Shown here: positions 15,872 through 24,107 of the stretch, in pieces
Position numbering within the stretch: position 1 is the first letter of the stretch
How the letters are laid out: every line of letters starts with the position of its first letter
IMG/VR virus record: IMGVR_UViG_3300034407_002591
Span: 1-33,139 of that record
DNA length: 33,139 nucleotides
Direction: 5' to 3' (one strand)
DNA from: a virus
Position numbers and translations under genes: made by a program
The notes under the pieces: model-generated
The model's database searches: none
Told to the model about the DNA's origin: nothing
The model's input: only the letters and a program-made list of their open reading frames with translations

Positions 15872-15885
15872 GAGGGGAAAGGCTG

Positions 15886-16128
15886 GTGGAGTATTCAGCA
15901 GGACAAATAACAGGCGCGGCAGTATGCGCCCTGATGAAAAGCTTAGATGTAGATGAGCACTGGCTAGCTAAAAAGCTAGAGGTTAAAGTGCCGTACGTCT
16001 ACGGAATCAAAAAGGGAAAGCCAATGTCACTGGAGCAATGCAAAAAGGTTGCTACTTTGTTTGGTTGCAAGTTGTCGGAATTTATCACGATTGGAGAAAA
16101 GAGCCTTGAAGCAGCCGAGAAGAATTAA
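15886..16128 (+). CDS. Cro/XRE-type HTH regulator
   Basis: 80 residues from a GTG start with a strong ribosome site (GAGGGGAAAGG). Residues about 20-68 fit an XRE/Cro helix-turn-helix: DEHWLAKKLEVKVPYVYGIK, where the second helix would read DNA, then MSLEQCKKVATLFGCKLSEFI, the typical later helices. Single-domain size fits Cro rather than a CI repressor, which would carry a dimerisation/cleavage domain. It is the best candidate to bind the GGTTAA-type sites at 5153, 9264, 11394-11444 and 15552-15589. The link is inferred from position only. Confidence 0.75.
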   Translation: MEYSAGQITGAAVCALMKSLDVDEHWLAKKLEVKVPYVYGIKKGKPMSLEQCKKVATLFGCKLSEFITIGEKSLEAAEKN

Positions 16129-16489
16129 GCGCGACCATGATCGCATTCGTGCGAGAATGGAAAAGCAGCAAAAGAACGCCGCGCAACCTGTAGAGATTAC
16201 AGACGCGCAAGTGATAGAAATGCAGGAAAGGACAGACCAACGAGTGTTCGAGCTTATCACGGCGCGCATGGTTCGTTTTTTCGGTGAAGATATGGAAGAG
16301 CGCGAGGAAGAAGTAACCAAGCGAACTGCAATTTTCAGAAAGAAAGGCGCGGCTTTGCTTATGATTGACGGGCAACCAGCGCTGGAAGTAAAAGCACCAG
16401 AGTGGATTCCAAGCGCTGATGGTGTAGATTGTCATATTGAATTTAAAGAATATGATGTTAACGGACAAACCCAATTTTTAAGTAATTAA
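16106..16489 (+). CDS. Hypothetical protein following the Cro-like gene
   Basis: About 127 residues if translation starts at the TTG at 16106 (GGAGA nine bases upstream, overlapping the previous gene by 23 bases); ATG 16157 would give a shorter product of about 110. The frame is open back to 16049, but that part lies inside the regulator gene. The first half is Lys/Arg/Gln-rich and helical, then a helix FELITARMVRFFGEDMEERE and a beta-rich end (ALLMIDGQPALEVKAPEW). Given its place it could act in regulation or replication, yet no family is recognised. Confidence 0.5.
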   Translation: MKQPRRIKRDHDRIRARMEKQQKNAAQPVEITDAQVIEMQERTDQRVFELITARMVRFFGEDMEEREEEVTKRTAIFRKKGAALLMIDGQPALEVKAPEWIPSADGVDCHIEFKEYDVNGQTQFLSN

Positions 16490-16499
16490 GGTGAACAGA

Positions 16500-16892
16500 A
16501 TGATTGAGCAATTAGTAAAAGAACGAGCGCGCAGCATGTATTCAGAGGCGGCGCAGCGCGTACGAGACGCAGCAATTGAAGAGGCTAACAAGCTTGGCTT
16601 AGGTCACAACGCATCGGGCGATCTAATTAAGTACGTTCTGGCTGATAATCCAAAGGTTCCAGATGTGGCAGAGTCCCATTTGATGCGCTCTATTGTTTCT
16701 AGCCTTGAGTTGACGCTAACAAATCAAGATGGCGCTGCGGGCGCTGCGGGCGCGCCTCCGCAGCTCAAGGGTATGAAAATCGCAGAGGTGCGAGAGATTG
16801 CCGAATCAATGGAAATAAAAACCAAGACGGACGGCGGCGAGAGCGTACCGCGCAAAGACCTAGAGGCTGAGATATTGGCCAAACAAAGCTAG
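16500..16892 (+). CDS. Hypothetical protein with Gly/Ala linker
   Basis: 130 residues from ATG 16500 (AAGGTG in front; a GTG at 16491 is possible). Helical N-terminal region, a short GAAGAAGA linker near residue 83, and a C-terminal part (LKGMKIAEVREIAESMEIKT ... VPRKDLEAEILAK) resembling a small SAP/Rho-N-like helix-extended-loop-helix, a fold that often binds nucleic acids. The resemblance is weak. Last gene before a terminator. Confidence 0.5.
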   Translation: MIEQLVKERARSMYSEAAQRVRDAAIEEANKLGLGHNASGDLIKYVLADNPKVPDVAESHLMRSIVSSLELTLTNQDGAAGAAGAPPQLKGMKIAEVREIAESMEIKTKTDGGESVPRKDLEAEILAKQS

Positions 16893-16910
16893 TGAGATAA
16901 ACAAGATTTA

Positions 16911-16937
16911 AGCCAGTTAATAGACTGGCTTTTTTTA
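16911..16937 (+). terminator. Rho-independent terminator before the integrase gene
   Basis: AGCCAGT, loop TAATAG, ACTGGCT followed by a run of T. It closes the regulator unit 23 bases before the integrase start. The integrase therefore needs read-through or a promoter that I cannot see. Confidence 0.88.
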
Positions 16938-16959
16938 GTTCCAGATTTTGTGGTGATGT

Positions 16960-18135
16960 ATGAAGACTAAAAAAGTGACCATTTCCGAAAGAGTGATCAA
17001 GGCATATCTAAACGATTCACAGGTTTATCAACTGAGAGATAAAAACTTACCGCTTGTGTTGCGCTTCAATAAAGCTAGAACTGGCGGCACTTGGTACGCG
17101 GTGAATTATAAAAAAGGAGAGAAGCCATTAACCAAGTTTGCAAGTTATCCACTAGTCAGCACCAGCATAGCAAAGCGAAAATTGCCAGAGCACACAGCAA
17201 GTAAAGAGCGTGTGAGTATCGAGCACTTTTTAACGGTTGGCGATCTTCTTTGTTGGCATCTTGAAAGAATCGAGCTTGATTCAAACATAACGGAAGTTAG
17301 AAAGCGCGGTATAAGGTCGGCAATAAATAAGCATCTAATCCCATTGCTCGGTGGGTTGGAAATAATACAGGCAACCAAGAAAGACATTTTGGATTTGCTA
17401 ATAAAGCCAATGCAGGAAACGCACAAAGTTGCAACCATTCAAAAGACATTTTCAGTGCTGCGCTATTCAATCAAGATAGCTTACGGGTTGGAGTTGGTGG
17501 GAGACTGCAAATTGTTAAACGTCATGTACAAGGATTTTAAACTGGCGCGCCCAGATGTTAGACAGTCGAAGCTTTCTATTGTGGATATCCCAGACTTAAT
17601 GGCGGAATTAAACAGTTACCGCGTAACAACGGAAAGAACATTGGTGATGATGATGCTCTATCATGGAACGCGAGTTAGTGAAACCGCGCTGGCTGAATGG
17701 AAGCATATCGACCTAAAGAACGGGGTTTGGACTATCCCAGCCAAGAACACAAAGACCAGAAAGCAAATAAAAATTCCACTGACTCCACATGCTTACACAC
17801 TTTTAAAAGACTGGCATAAGGAGTTGATTGGAAAGAGAAAATATAGAGGTCGCTACATATTCCCATCAACCATAAGAACGCACATAAGTGATAACCCAAT
17901 AAGCGAACCAAGACGACACCAGTTAATCAAGATGATCTCTAATTGTGATTGGACGGCGCACGATACCCGTAAGTGCTGTGCAACCTCTTGGCTTGAAATG
18001 GGCTTTGACTTCTTCATTATCGAATGCCAATTGAACCACACGAAAAGCGACCAAGTGAGCGCCTATTTCCAGACCGAGATATTCAACAGGCGCAAAGCTA
18101 TGTTGGAGCACTGGCATAAATTCTTGAACTTTTAA
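16960..18135 (+). CDS. int: Tyrosine recombinase (phage integrase)
   Basis: 391 residues, the normal length for a phage integrase. Residues about 1-80 form an N-terminal arm-binding-like domain, about 85-190 the core-binding helices, and about 205-391 the catalytic domain. The catalytic set is complete: Arg238 (YHGTRVSE), Lys265 (NTKT), His334 and Arg337 (AHDTRK), His360 (LNH) and the nucleophile Tyr369 (SAYFQ). It should join phage and host DNA at att sites. It stands between a terminator and the non-coding region before the terminase genes. All neighbours point the same way, and no excisionase or CI-like repressor is evident near it. Confidence 0.92.
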   Translation: MKTKKVTISERVIKAYLNDSQVYQLRDKNLPLVLRFNKARTGGTWYAVNYKKGEKPLTKFASYPLVSTSIAKRKLPEHTASKERVSIEHFLTVGDLLCWHLERIELDSNITEVRKRGIRSAINKHLIPLLGGLEIIQATKKDILDLLIKPMQETHKVATIQKTFSVLRYSIKIAYGLELVGDCKLLNVMYKDFKLARPDVRQSKLSIVDIPDLMAELNSYRVTTERTLVMMMLYHGTRVSETALAEWKHIDLKNGVWTIPAKNTKTRKQIKIPLTPHAYTLLKDWHKELIGKRKYRGRYIFPSTIRTHISDNPISEPRRHQLIKMISNCDWTAHDTRKCCATSWLEMGFDFFIIECQLNHTKSDQVSAYFQTEIFNRRKAMLEHWHKFLNF

Positions 18136-18191
18136 AAAGCCTACACAATGCCGTCATGCGGAGAAAGCCAAAGTGAAGCTATACGATTGAT

Positions 18192-18220
18192 TTGAAACGA
18201 TAAGAGGCGATTAAAATAAT
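18192..18220 (+). promoter_or_regulatory. Possible late promoter before terminase genes
   Basis: TTGAAA (18192-18197), 17 bases, AATAAT (18215-18220), with TAATAT overlapping it. The match is modest, but the unit beginning at 18408 needs a start and no other promoter is visible in front of it. Confidence 0.35.
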
Positions 18221-18245
18221 ATCTAAAGGTGGAAACGGTGCAATA

Positions 18246-18368
18246 GGGCTGTGTGGGTTGTGGCTTGTGATTTGTTGCGCGCACGCGTAAGGAAAAACTT
18301 TTTATTGTGGTTTTGTCGCAAAAGCGCTATTTTTTGTCACGAAAGCAAACCATATTCACACAGCGCCC
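18246..18368. repeat. Long-spaced inverted repeat around the terS upstream region
   Basis: GGGCTGTGTG (18246-18255) can pair with CACACAGCGCCC (18357-18368) with a 2-base bulge. It encloses the 21-bp-period repeats. Ten paired bases with about 100 bases between arms may be chance. Confidence 0.4.
18311..18347 (+). repeat. Two 16-bp direct repeats, 21-bp period
   Basis: TTTTGTCGCAAAAGCG (18311-18326) and TTTTGTCACGAAAGCA (18332-18347) agree at 13 of 16 bases. A spacing of two helical turns places both on one face of the DNA, as expected for protein-binding iterons such as terminase or integrase sites. Confidence 0.55.
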
Positions 18369-18407
18369 ATGCAAAATGGTGGTGCTTTATGGCAAAAGGA
18401 AATATTC

Positions 18408-18857
18408 ATGGCAGGAACAAGAGCAAAGCCGAGAAAGCGCGGCGAACCAACGATGAGCATTAACCAGCGCGAAGCGTTCTGGAAAGACCTCAAGCAAGCT
18501 GCGGCTGGCGGCACGGAATCGGAAAAGGTAACAGAAAAGGAAAAGCTGCAAGCCCAGCGCATTGTTTCTGATCGCGTGTTCCCGAAATTAAAACCAGTCA
18601 GTCAGCGAATGAATTTGAAGCTACCAAAGGATGCGGGCATGGAAACCATGTTGCAACTATTGGTAAGCTCAGCAATGACGGGCGATTGTGACCCAGAGCA
18701 AGCAACTGAAATGATTAAGGCAATCGGCGCGGCGTACAGCGTCAAAGCTGACAAAGAGATCGCGGAGCGCTTTAAGCAAATGGAAGATGAATTTGCAGAG
18801 TTCATGCGATGGAAAGTTACACAAAGCGGTGGTGATGAAGTAAGACACAGCGTTTAG
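18408..18857 (+). CDS. Terminase small subunit (by position)
   Basis: 149 residues from ATG 18408, which has AAGGAAA eight bases upstream; an earlier in-frame ATG at 18369 lacks one. The N-terminus is basic (AGTRAKPRKRGEP), as in many DNA-binding small terminases, and the rest is helical with an acidic coiled-coil-like end (EIAERFKQMEDEFAEFM), suitable for ring formation. It ends 7 bases before the large subunit. Family assigned by neighbourhood and shape. Its likely role is to recognise the packaging site, probably just upstream. Confidence 0.65.
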   Translation: MAGTRAKPRKRGEPTMSINQREAFWKDLKQAAAGGTESEKVTEKEKLQAQRIVSDRVFPKLKPVSQRMNLKLPKDAGMETMLQLLVSSAMTGDCDPEQATEMIKAIGAAYSVKADKEIAERFKQMEDEFAEFMRWKVTQSGGDEVRHSV

Positions 18858-18864
18858 AGGTGGT

Positions 18865-20394
18865 ATGAAAATGCAACAGGCGTTAGAAGCATATAACACA
18901 CAAAGAAAATTAAACCTTTCGCCCGTTAGTCTGCCTCACAACTACACGCCTCGCGAGTACCAGCGCAAGCCGTTGGCTACTTTCTTTGCAATGCTGCGAG
19001 GTGAGAACGAAATAAAAAGTTACTGTCTTTGCTGGCACAGGCGCTGCGGTAAGGACGTTACATTTTTTCAGATGATAGTTGCGGCGGCGATTGGTGAGGC
19101 TGGCGATTATTACTACATGCTACCAAAGCAAGTTCAAGCCAAGCGGGTGATCTGGAATGGCATTGTGGAAGATAAGCACGGGAACCCGTGTAAGTTCACA
19201 GACTTCATTCCACCAAACCGTCTTGTACATGCTTACAACCAAGAAATGAGAATAGAGTTACGCGCAAAGAACGGGCTTAGTAATATCTACGTATGCGGCT
19301 CGGATAACTATGACACGCTGGTTGGTGGCAACGCTAAAGGTGTTATTTACTCGGAATGGTCGCTGTGTAATCCATTGGCGCGCGACTTCCTTAAGCCGAT
19401 GATTAACCAGAACAATGGCTGGCAACTGTTTTGTTTCACACCTCGCGGAAAGAATCACGCGCACAAGACGCTGGTTAATGCTCAAAAGGAAGTGAACAAA
19501 GGTCGATGGATGGTCTCATTATTGGACGTTACGCAGACCAGAAAGCCCAATGGTGATCCTGTTATCAGCGAGGAGGTGATACAGCAGGATATTGATGATG
19601 GCATGGACGAGCCAACCATTAGGCAGGAGTATTACTTAGATTTTGATGCAGCAATACAAGGTGCTGTCTATGGCGACTTAACAACCAAGGTAAGAGCTGA
19701 GGGGCGCATTTATTCGTTCGACATAGACAAGGAAATCCCAGTGATTACATTCTGGGATATCGGTGTAAGTACGGGTAACGCAACAGGCGTCTGGATGATG
19801 CAACCAGCGCGAACGGGTGACAGGCTGCGAATGGTTGGCTATCTGGAGGCGGAGGACGAAAGCTTTGAATTCTTTGATAGGCAGTTAAAGGTCTATTCTG
19901 AATTGCACAATATCAAGTTTGGAAAGATGTATTTTCCGCACGATGGCAAGAACAGGGAATGGATAGCAGGCAAGAAGCGGCACGAGGAGGCCATAGCGAT
20001 GGGTTATGACGTAATCGTGTTACCGCGCATCACAGACCTTGAGCTGGGTATCAGGCAGACACGAAAGATAATGCCGCGTCTAGAGTTTCATGAGGAATAT
20101 TGCTCACTGGGCTTTGGTCACTTGGAGCGATACCGCCGCAAGATACACAAAGAAACAAACGTGAAAGGCTCACCAATACACGATGAAACCAGTAACGCGG
20201 CTGATGCGCTGCGACAGCTAGGGCAGTTCTACGCAGACGAGCATGTGGACGAGCGACACGACAAGCAAAAGGTTAATGATTTAGTTAACAAGTTGAATAA
20301 TCAGAGAATGGGCGACAACAGCAAGGCTTATGATCCATTCGCTAACGATAACGGCGGTTACAATGAAGACTATGACCCATTCGCGACAGATTAG
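18865..20394 (+). CDS. Terminase large subunit (packaging ATPase/nuclease)
   Basis: 509 residues. The ATPase part shows a Walker-A-like HRRCGKD (58-64), a Walker B strand with catalytic glutamate (GVIYSEW, Glu164) and the coupling motif FCFTPRGKNHA (189-199). The nuclease part has FWDIG (Asp about 297) followed by the strand TGNATGVWMM, and the late NAADALRQ motif with its metal-binding aspartate. The protein pumps DNA into the procapsid through the portal and cuts it. A second ATG at 18871 may also serve as start. The end overlaps the following gene in another frame. Confidence 0.92.
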   Translation: MKMQQALEAYNTQRKLNLSPVSLPHNYTPREYQRKPLATFFAMLRGENEIKSYCLCWHRRCGKDVTFFQMIVAAAIGEAGDYYYMLPKQVQAKRVIWNGIVEDKHGNPCKFTDFIPPNRLVHAYNQEMRIELRAKNGLSNIYVCGSDNYDTLVGGNAKGVIYSEWSLCNPLARDFLKPMINQNNGWQLFCFTPRGKNHAHKTLVNAQKEVNKGRWMVSLLDVTQTRKPNGDPVISEEVIQQDIDDGMDEPTIRQEYYLDFDAAIQGAVYGDLTTKVRAEGRIYSFDIDKEIPVITFWDIGVSTGNATGVWMMQPARTGDRLRMVGYLEAEDESFEFFDRQLKVYSELHNIKFGKMYFPHDGKNREWIAGKKRHEEAIAMGYDVIVLPRITDLELGIRQTRKIMPRLEFHEEYCSLGFGHLERYRRKIHKETNVKGSPIHDETSNAADALRQLGQFYADEHVDERHDKQKVNDLVNKLNNQRMGDNSKAYDPFANDNGGYNEDYDPFATD

Positions 20395-20836
20395 ACCGAT
20401 TCAATCGCTATCGATAATCGACCAAGTGGAGGAGGGGAAGCCCCACACCTTTGTCTGCTACTCGAACGGAGATAGTGATCGCTGGTGGTACAAGTACGCA
20501 CAAGACGGATTCCATCATTGTTTTATCATCCACTGGGACGGGCAAATGTGGTTTAGAATTGAAAGGCTTTATGGTTACTTTGATGTGAGGCCGTTGATTT
20601 TTGTTGATAGGCTTTTCGTTGGAATGTTCAATCTTGAACCATACTTTCGTTGTTTGGGTTATACGGTTCAGGTGGTAAGCTTGGATTGTAGACAGGTAGA
20701 GAGGAATAGGGTTTGGCAGATACTAGCGCCCCATTCCTGCGTTGAGTTCGTTAAAGATTTTCTAGGTATAAGTGCGTATTTCGTTATTACGCCTTATCAA
20801 TTATTCAAGCATTTAAAAGGAAAAGCACATGGGTAG
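20363..20836 (+). CDS. Hypothetical protein between terminase and portal genes
   Basis: 157 residues from ATG 20363 (GGCGG in front), overlapping the terminase gene by 32 bases; ATG 20372 is an alternative and the frame is open from 20330. Rich in aromatic residues, His and Cys (DRWWYKYAQDGFHHCFIIHW), beta-rich, no membrane segment. I do not recognise it. Its length, the aromatic core and the 8-base overlap with the next gene support a real gene. Confidence 0.55.
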   Translation: MKTMTHSRQIRPIQSLSIIDQVEEGKPHTFVCYSNGDSDRWWYKYAQDGFHHCFIIHWDGQMWFRIERLYGYFDVRPLIFVDRLFVGMFNLEPYFRCLGYTVQVVSLDCRQVERNRVWQILAPHSCVEFVKDFLGISAYFVITPYQLFKHLKGKAHG

Positions 20837-21275
20837 TAGCGGCGGCGGCGGTCAGAGCGACACGCAGAAGAAAACCGAGCTAATGAATCAAAAAAGCTTG
20901 CTGTTACAGCAGAAGCAAGCAGCAGCACAAGACAAGCGACTAGCTCAAGAGCAATTTAAAACAGAGACTAGTGAGTGGGAAGTTAACCAGATGAATGTGG
21001 CCAGACGCGCAGCGGGAGCAGCTAGGCGCGGCGGTGGTTCGGTGTTTGAGAAGGGTGGTGAAGATGACAGGCCAGTAGAGGGCGGTTACGATGAGTTTGA
21101 CAGCATTATGTCTGATGTTGACAAGCAGCTAAGCGATCTAGATAAGCAGATCGAGAACCTAGGTAAGCCGAAGCCAAAACCACCAACTAACAGCAACTCA
21201 AGCGGTGGTGGCGGTTGGACTGGTAGCGATCAGGATAAGGGCGGGCGAACAAGTGGTAATCAGGGTTTTAGATAA
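20829..21275 (+). CDS. Gln/Lys- and Gly-rich protein upstream of portal
   Basis: 148 residues. Starts with a glycine/serine run (GSSGGGG), then a Gln/Lys/Ala-rich coiled coil (about 10-60), an Arg/Gly patch (RRAAGAARRGGGS), an acidic coil (FDSIMSDVDKQLSDLDKQI) and a Pro/Lys then Gly/Ser-rich disordered tail. Such low-complexity helical proteins near the portal gene may be minor virion or assembly factors. Family unknown. It overlaps the preceding gene by 8 bases. Confidence 0.6.
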   Translation: MGSSGGGGQSDTQKKTELMNQKSLLLQQKQAAAQDKRLAQEQFKTETSEWEVNQMNVARRAAGAARRGGGSVFEKGGEDDRPVEGGYDEFDSIMSDVDKQLSDLDKQIENLGKPKPKPPTNSNSSGGGGWTGSDQDKGGRTSGNQGFR

Positions 21276-21289
21276 CAAGGGGCTAAATC

Positions 21290-22867
21290 ATGCCAATTGA
21301 AGCAGAAATGTTTATCAAGAGATTTAAGAAAGCCAAGCAAGAGCGAGGCTTGTGGGACTCATTACTAGAAGAGGCTTACGACCTCTTTTTGCCAAACCGA
21401 CAAAGCGAGCGAGTGCAAACAAAGGGTAACCGCCGCTTTACTCGCTTATTTGACTCAACAGGCGTTGAGAGTCTGCAAGAATGGGCGGACGTTATTAAAC
21501 AGGGGCTAATGCCATCGAATCAGAAGTGGGCTAACGCACAGCCAAGCGGAAAGATAGAAGCAGAAGTGGAGCTGGGAAACGCTGACAAGGGGCAGCGTGA
21601 CGAACTAGCACGACAGCTTGAGATTATTACTAGCGTAATATTCAAGTACATTCACGCGTCCAACTTTGATCAGGCAGTACACGAAAGCTTGCAAGATGCT
21701 GGTATTAGTACAGGTGCATTGTTGGTGCTGGACAATGATGATGTAAACGACCCAATCCGATTTGTATCTGTACCAAGTAGTCAGGTTATCTTGGAGGGTG
21801 ACGGCAAAGGCGGCTTGTCTGGTGTGTATCGTGAGCACGAACTGAGCGCAGAGGAGATCAAAGCAATGTTCCCAGACGCCAAAGAAGACGCGAACATTGA
21901 AGAAGCCGCACGCAAAGACCCTAAAAAGCAAATGCCAGTGATTGAGGGTGTTGTGTGGGATATCAAGAAGAAAGAGTGGGAGTATGTGATTTACATCAAG
22001 AAAGCACATAACCCAGTCTATTTTCGTGATGTGTACAAGGTGACGCCTTGGTGTATCTTTCGTGCAAATGTTGCGGCTGGTGAAACAATGGGGCGCGGCA
22101 ATGCATTAACAGCACTGCCGACAATGCGAACGCTTAATAAGCTAGAGTCCCAGCTAATTTACAACAATGACATGGCCATCAATCCGCCACTAATCATGGA
22201 CACTAATATGTCTATTCTTGATCCGTCTAATGTGCGTCTGGCGCCTAAGCGTATCTTGCCAGTTAACTATAACTTTGATGGTCAAACGTCAGCTTTTCGT
22301 TATCTGGAGACAAGCGGGACGCGCTTTAATGTTGGTGAGAACATGAAAATGGGCTACCAAAACAAAGTACGTAACATGTTTGCATTGCCAATGCTGGGCG
22401 ATATGACCGACCCAACCAAGTCAGCAACTGAAATGAACATTCGTAACCAGCAAGCCCTATCAAAGCAAGCTGCTATGTTTGGCCGTTTAAGTCAGGAGCT
22501 TGTAACGTCTGTGATCGTTCGTGTGCATCACATCCTTAGCAAGTACGACATTGTTCCAAAGGAGCTTAGTTTTAACGGTGAAGCGGTAGCAATCAAGGCA
22601 ACATCACCACTTGCCCGAGTGCAAGACATGGCAGACCTTGAAGGCTTAATGCAGTACGAACAGTACATGATGAGCAAAGGCGAAATGGGTATGGCTATGA
22701 TGGCGGCTACAATCGACATTGAACAAGCTAACGTATTCACAGCGGATAAGATGGGCGTGCCAGCTCAACTCAAGCTAGATGACAATAAGCGCAAGGCAGC
22801 GTTTAAAGAGCTGCAAGGGCTAGCGCAACAACAAGCACAAGCAATGGCGGGAGGCCAACAGCAATGA
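21290..22867 (+). CDS. Portal protein (T7 gp8-like head-tail connector)
   Basis: 525 residues, the normal length for a T7-type portal. The start resembles the head-tail connector family: a helical segment with W-D-S-L-L-E-E-A-Y-D-L-F-L-P, then RLFDSTGVESLQEWADVIKQ and L-M-P-S-N-Q-K-W. The C-terminus ends in a Gln/Ala-rich helix. The twelve-fold portal lets DNA in and out of the head and carries the tail. Ribosome site AAGGGG; the stop overlaps the next start (ATGA). Confidence 0.92.
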   Translation: MPIEAEMFIKRFKKAKQERGLWDSLLEEAYDLFLPNRQSERVQTKGNRRFTRLFDSTGVESLQEWADVIKQGLMPSNQKWANAQPSGKIEAEVELGNADKGQRDELARQLEIITSVIFKYIHASNFDQAVHESLQDAGISTGALLVLDNDDVNDPIRFVSVPSSQVILEGDGKGGLSGVYREHELSAEEIKAMFPDAKEDANIEEAARKDPKKQMPVIEGVVWDIKKKEWEYVIYIKKAHNPVYFRDVYKVTPWCIFRANVAAGETMGRGNALTALPTMRTLNKLESQLIYNNDMAINPPLIMDTNMSILDPSNVRLAPKRILPVNYNFDGQTSAFRYLETSGTRFNVGENMKMGYQNKVRNMFALPMLGDMTDPTKSATEMNIRNQQALSKQAAMFGRLSQELVTSVIVRVHHILSKYDIVPKELSFNGEAVAIKATSPLARVQDMADLEGLMQYEQYMMSKGEMGMAMMAATIDIEQANVFTADKMGVPAQLKLDDNKRKAAFKELQGLAQQQAQAMAGGQQQ

Positions 22868-23184
22868 TTGACCAATATAAAAACCAGTCACTAACGGCAC
22901 ATATAGACCGAGACTTGTACGGCGACCCAGACAATAAGGTGATAGAGGCCAAGCAAGCTCAAGAACGTCAATTTAATGAAATGGTTCACGCTGCCTTTAG
23001 TGGCAGCAAAGAACAAGGCGCGGCGTTGCTTGAATACCTTGACGGGTATTTAAAATCACCAATCTGGTTTCCAGAAGAAAACACAAACATGATGCCATAC
23101 CGAGAGGGTGCGCGTTCGTTTGTTCAACACCTATTAACAGCTTATAATGCTGGTGGTGTACCTTTAGACCCAAAAAAGAAATAA
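22864..23184 (+). CDS. Small protein between portal and scaffold, Bbp19-like
   Basis: 106 residues, start overlapping the portal stop. The pattern AFSGSKEQGAALLEYLDGYL ... YREGARSFVQHLLTAYNAGG resembles the Bbp19-like phage domain (a short domain with two helices separated by a loop and an E-G-x-R motif), often encoded at this place. Probably a minor head or assembly protein. Function not established. Confidence 0.6.
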   Translation: MIDQYKNQSLTAHIDRDLYGDPDNKVIEAKQAQERQFNEMVHAAFSGSKEQGAALLEYLDGYLKSPIWFPEENTNMMPYREGARSFVQHLLTAYNAGGVPLDPKKK

Positions 23185-23199
23185 CAGGAGCGGAAGCCC

Positions 23200-24039
23200 A
23201 TGTGGACTTTAAATAAACTATTTGCAGCAGTGAAGATGAACGAAGCGGAAGACGGACAAGGCGGCGGCGGTGGTGGTGATGCAACACCGCCAAACTCAAT
23301 GGTTAACGACACGCCACCAGCAAGTGACGACACAAACACGCCACCAGCGGGCGGTGATGATAATACGCCACCAAGTGACGACAACAACGACAACACGCCA
23401 CCAGTGGACGGAGAGCGCCCAGAGTGGTTGCCTGATGGTTATGATAACGCGGAAGACTTTGCGAAAGGTCACGCGGAAATGCTGGAGAAGTTTGGCGGCT
23501 TTACTGGTGCGCCTGAATCCGGTGAATATGAATTATCACTGGGAGAGGGGCAGGAAGACTTCCAATTCTATGAGCACGAGAAAGGTGATATTAAGTCGTT
23601 CATGAATCTAGCCAAGGCTAAGAACATGAGCCAAGAAACCTTTAATGAAGTTGTTCAACTCTATGTTGACTCTAAAATCGTTCAAGACGAACAGAATTTA
23701 GTACAACGCCAGAAAGCAACGCTTGATTTTGTCGGTGGTCAAAACGAGCTGGCAACCATTAACGCAAAAGCAAAGGCTCAACTATCAGCAGATCAGTTTA
23801 AATTGCTACAGCACGCAGCAAGTACGGCGCCAGATGCGGCAGGAGCTGCTATCATGCTAGTTAACAGCTTGGCGCTTGGTGGTGAGACTAAGCCAATCAC
23901 GGGCTTTACAGCTCCACCAGCATCAAAAACAAAGGGCGAACTGCGCGAAATGATGAAAGATTCACGCTATAAGACTGACCCAGAATACAGAAAAGAAATC
24001 CTGCAAGGCTTTGAAACGTTGCAAAAGTCAAGCAACTAA
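23200..24039 (+). CDS. Scaffold (capsid assembly) protein
   Basis: 279 residues placed directly before the major capsid gene, the usual spot for a T7-type scaffold. Residues about 20-72 are acidic and disordered with five T-P-P units (repeated CGCCACCA in the DNA at 23287-23405). Then comes PEWLPDGYDNAEDFAKGHAE, typical of podovirus scaffolds, and a long helical, Gln/Lys/Glu-rich region. The C-terminus (about 235-279) is basic and helical, which would bind the capsid protein. Scaffolds shape the procapsid and leave before DNA enters. Confidence 0.82.
   Translation: MWTLNKLFAAVKMNEAEDGQGGGGGGDATPPNSMVNDTPPASDDTNTPPAGGDDNTPPSDDNNDNTPPVDGERPEWLPDGYDNAEDFAKGHAEMLEKFGGFTGAPESGEYELSLGEGQEDFQFYEHEKGDIKSFMNLAKAKNMSQETFNEVVQLYVDSKIVQDEQNLVQRQKATLDFVGGQNELATINAKAKAQLSADQFKLLQHAASTAPDAAGAAIMLVNSLALGGETKPITGFTAPPASKTKGELREMMKDSRYKTDPEYRKEILQGFETLQKSSN
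23287..23405 (+). repeat. TPP-coding low-complexity repeats
   Basis: The block A-C-(A/G)-C-C-(G/A)-C-C-A occurs five times at uneven spacing of about 24-33 bases, encoding Thr-Pro-Pro within Asp/Asn/Gly-rich spacers. Confined to the disordered N-terminal part of the scaffold protein. Confidence 0.7.
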
Positions 24040-24051
24040 CAGTAAAATAAC

Positions 24052-24079
24052 GGTGGGGCGGTACTTTACCCCGCCATTT
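24052..24079 (+). terminator. Hairpin between scaffold and capsid genes
   Basis: GGTGGGG (24052-24058), 10-base loop, CCCCGCC (24069-24075), one wobble pair, followed only by ATTTC. Probably a weak terminator or RNA-processing/stability element rather than a full stop, since the capsid gene follows without a visible promoter. Confidence 0.5.
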
Positions 24080-24107
24080 CGAATCAATTAGATAGAGAGA
24101 AAACAGC

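Larger units (their letters stand above)
18136..18407. other. Largest non-coding region; candidate attP and/or packaging site
   Basis: 272 bases between integrase and small terminase, the longest gap in the phage part. It holds a possible promoter (18192-18220), two 16-bp direct repeats with 21-bp period (18311-18347) and an inverted repeat whose arms lie about 100 bases apart (18246-18255 and 18357-18368). Integrase attachment sites commonly lie next to int, and packaging sites next to terS, so either is possible. No tRNA-like segment that would reveal attP is visible. Confidence 0.5.

Noticed and set aside
18136-18407. tRNA or tRNA 3'-end as attachment site
   Set aside because: No cloverleaf or T-arm-like sequence could be found by eye; no tRNA gene was seen anywhere in the window.
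18251-18463. Small gene starting inside the gap before terS
   Set aside because: Different frame from terS, overlaps its start, no ribosome site, and the product looks random (Cys/His/Arg-rich).
23287-23405. CRISPR-like array
   Set aside because: Short CGCCACCA units with uneven spacing that encode Thr-Pro-Pro in frame; low-complexity coding DNA, not repeats with spacers.
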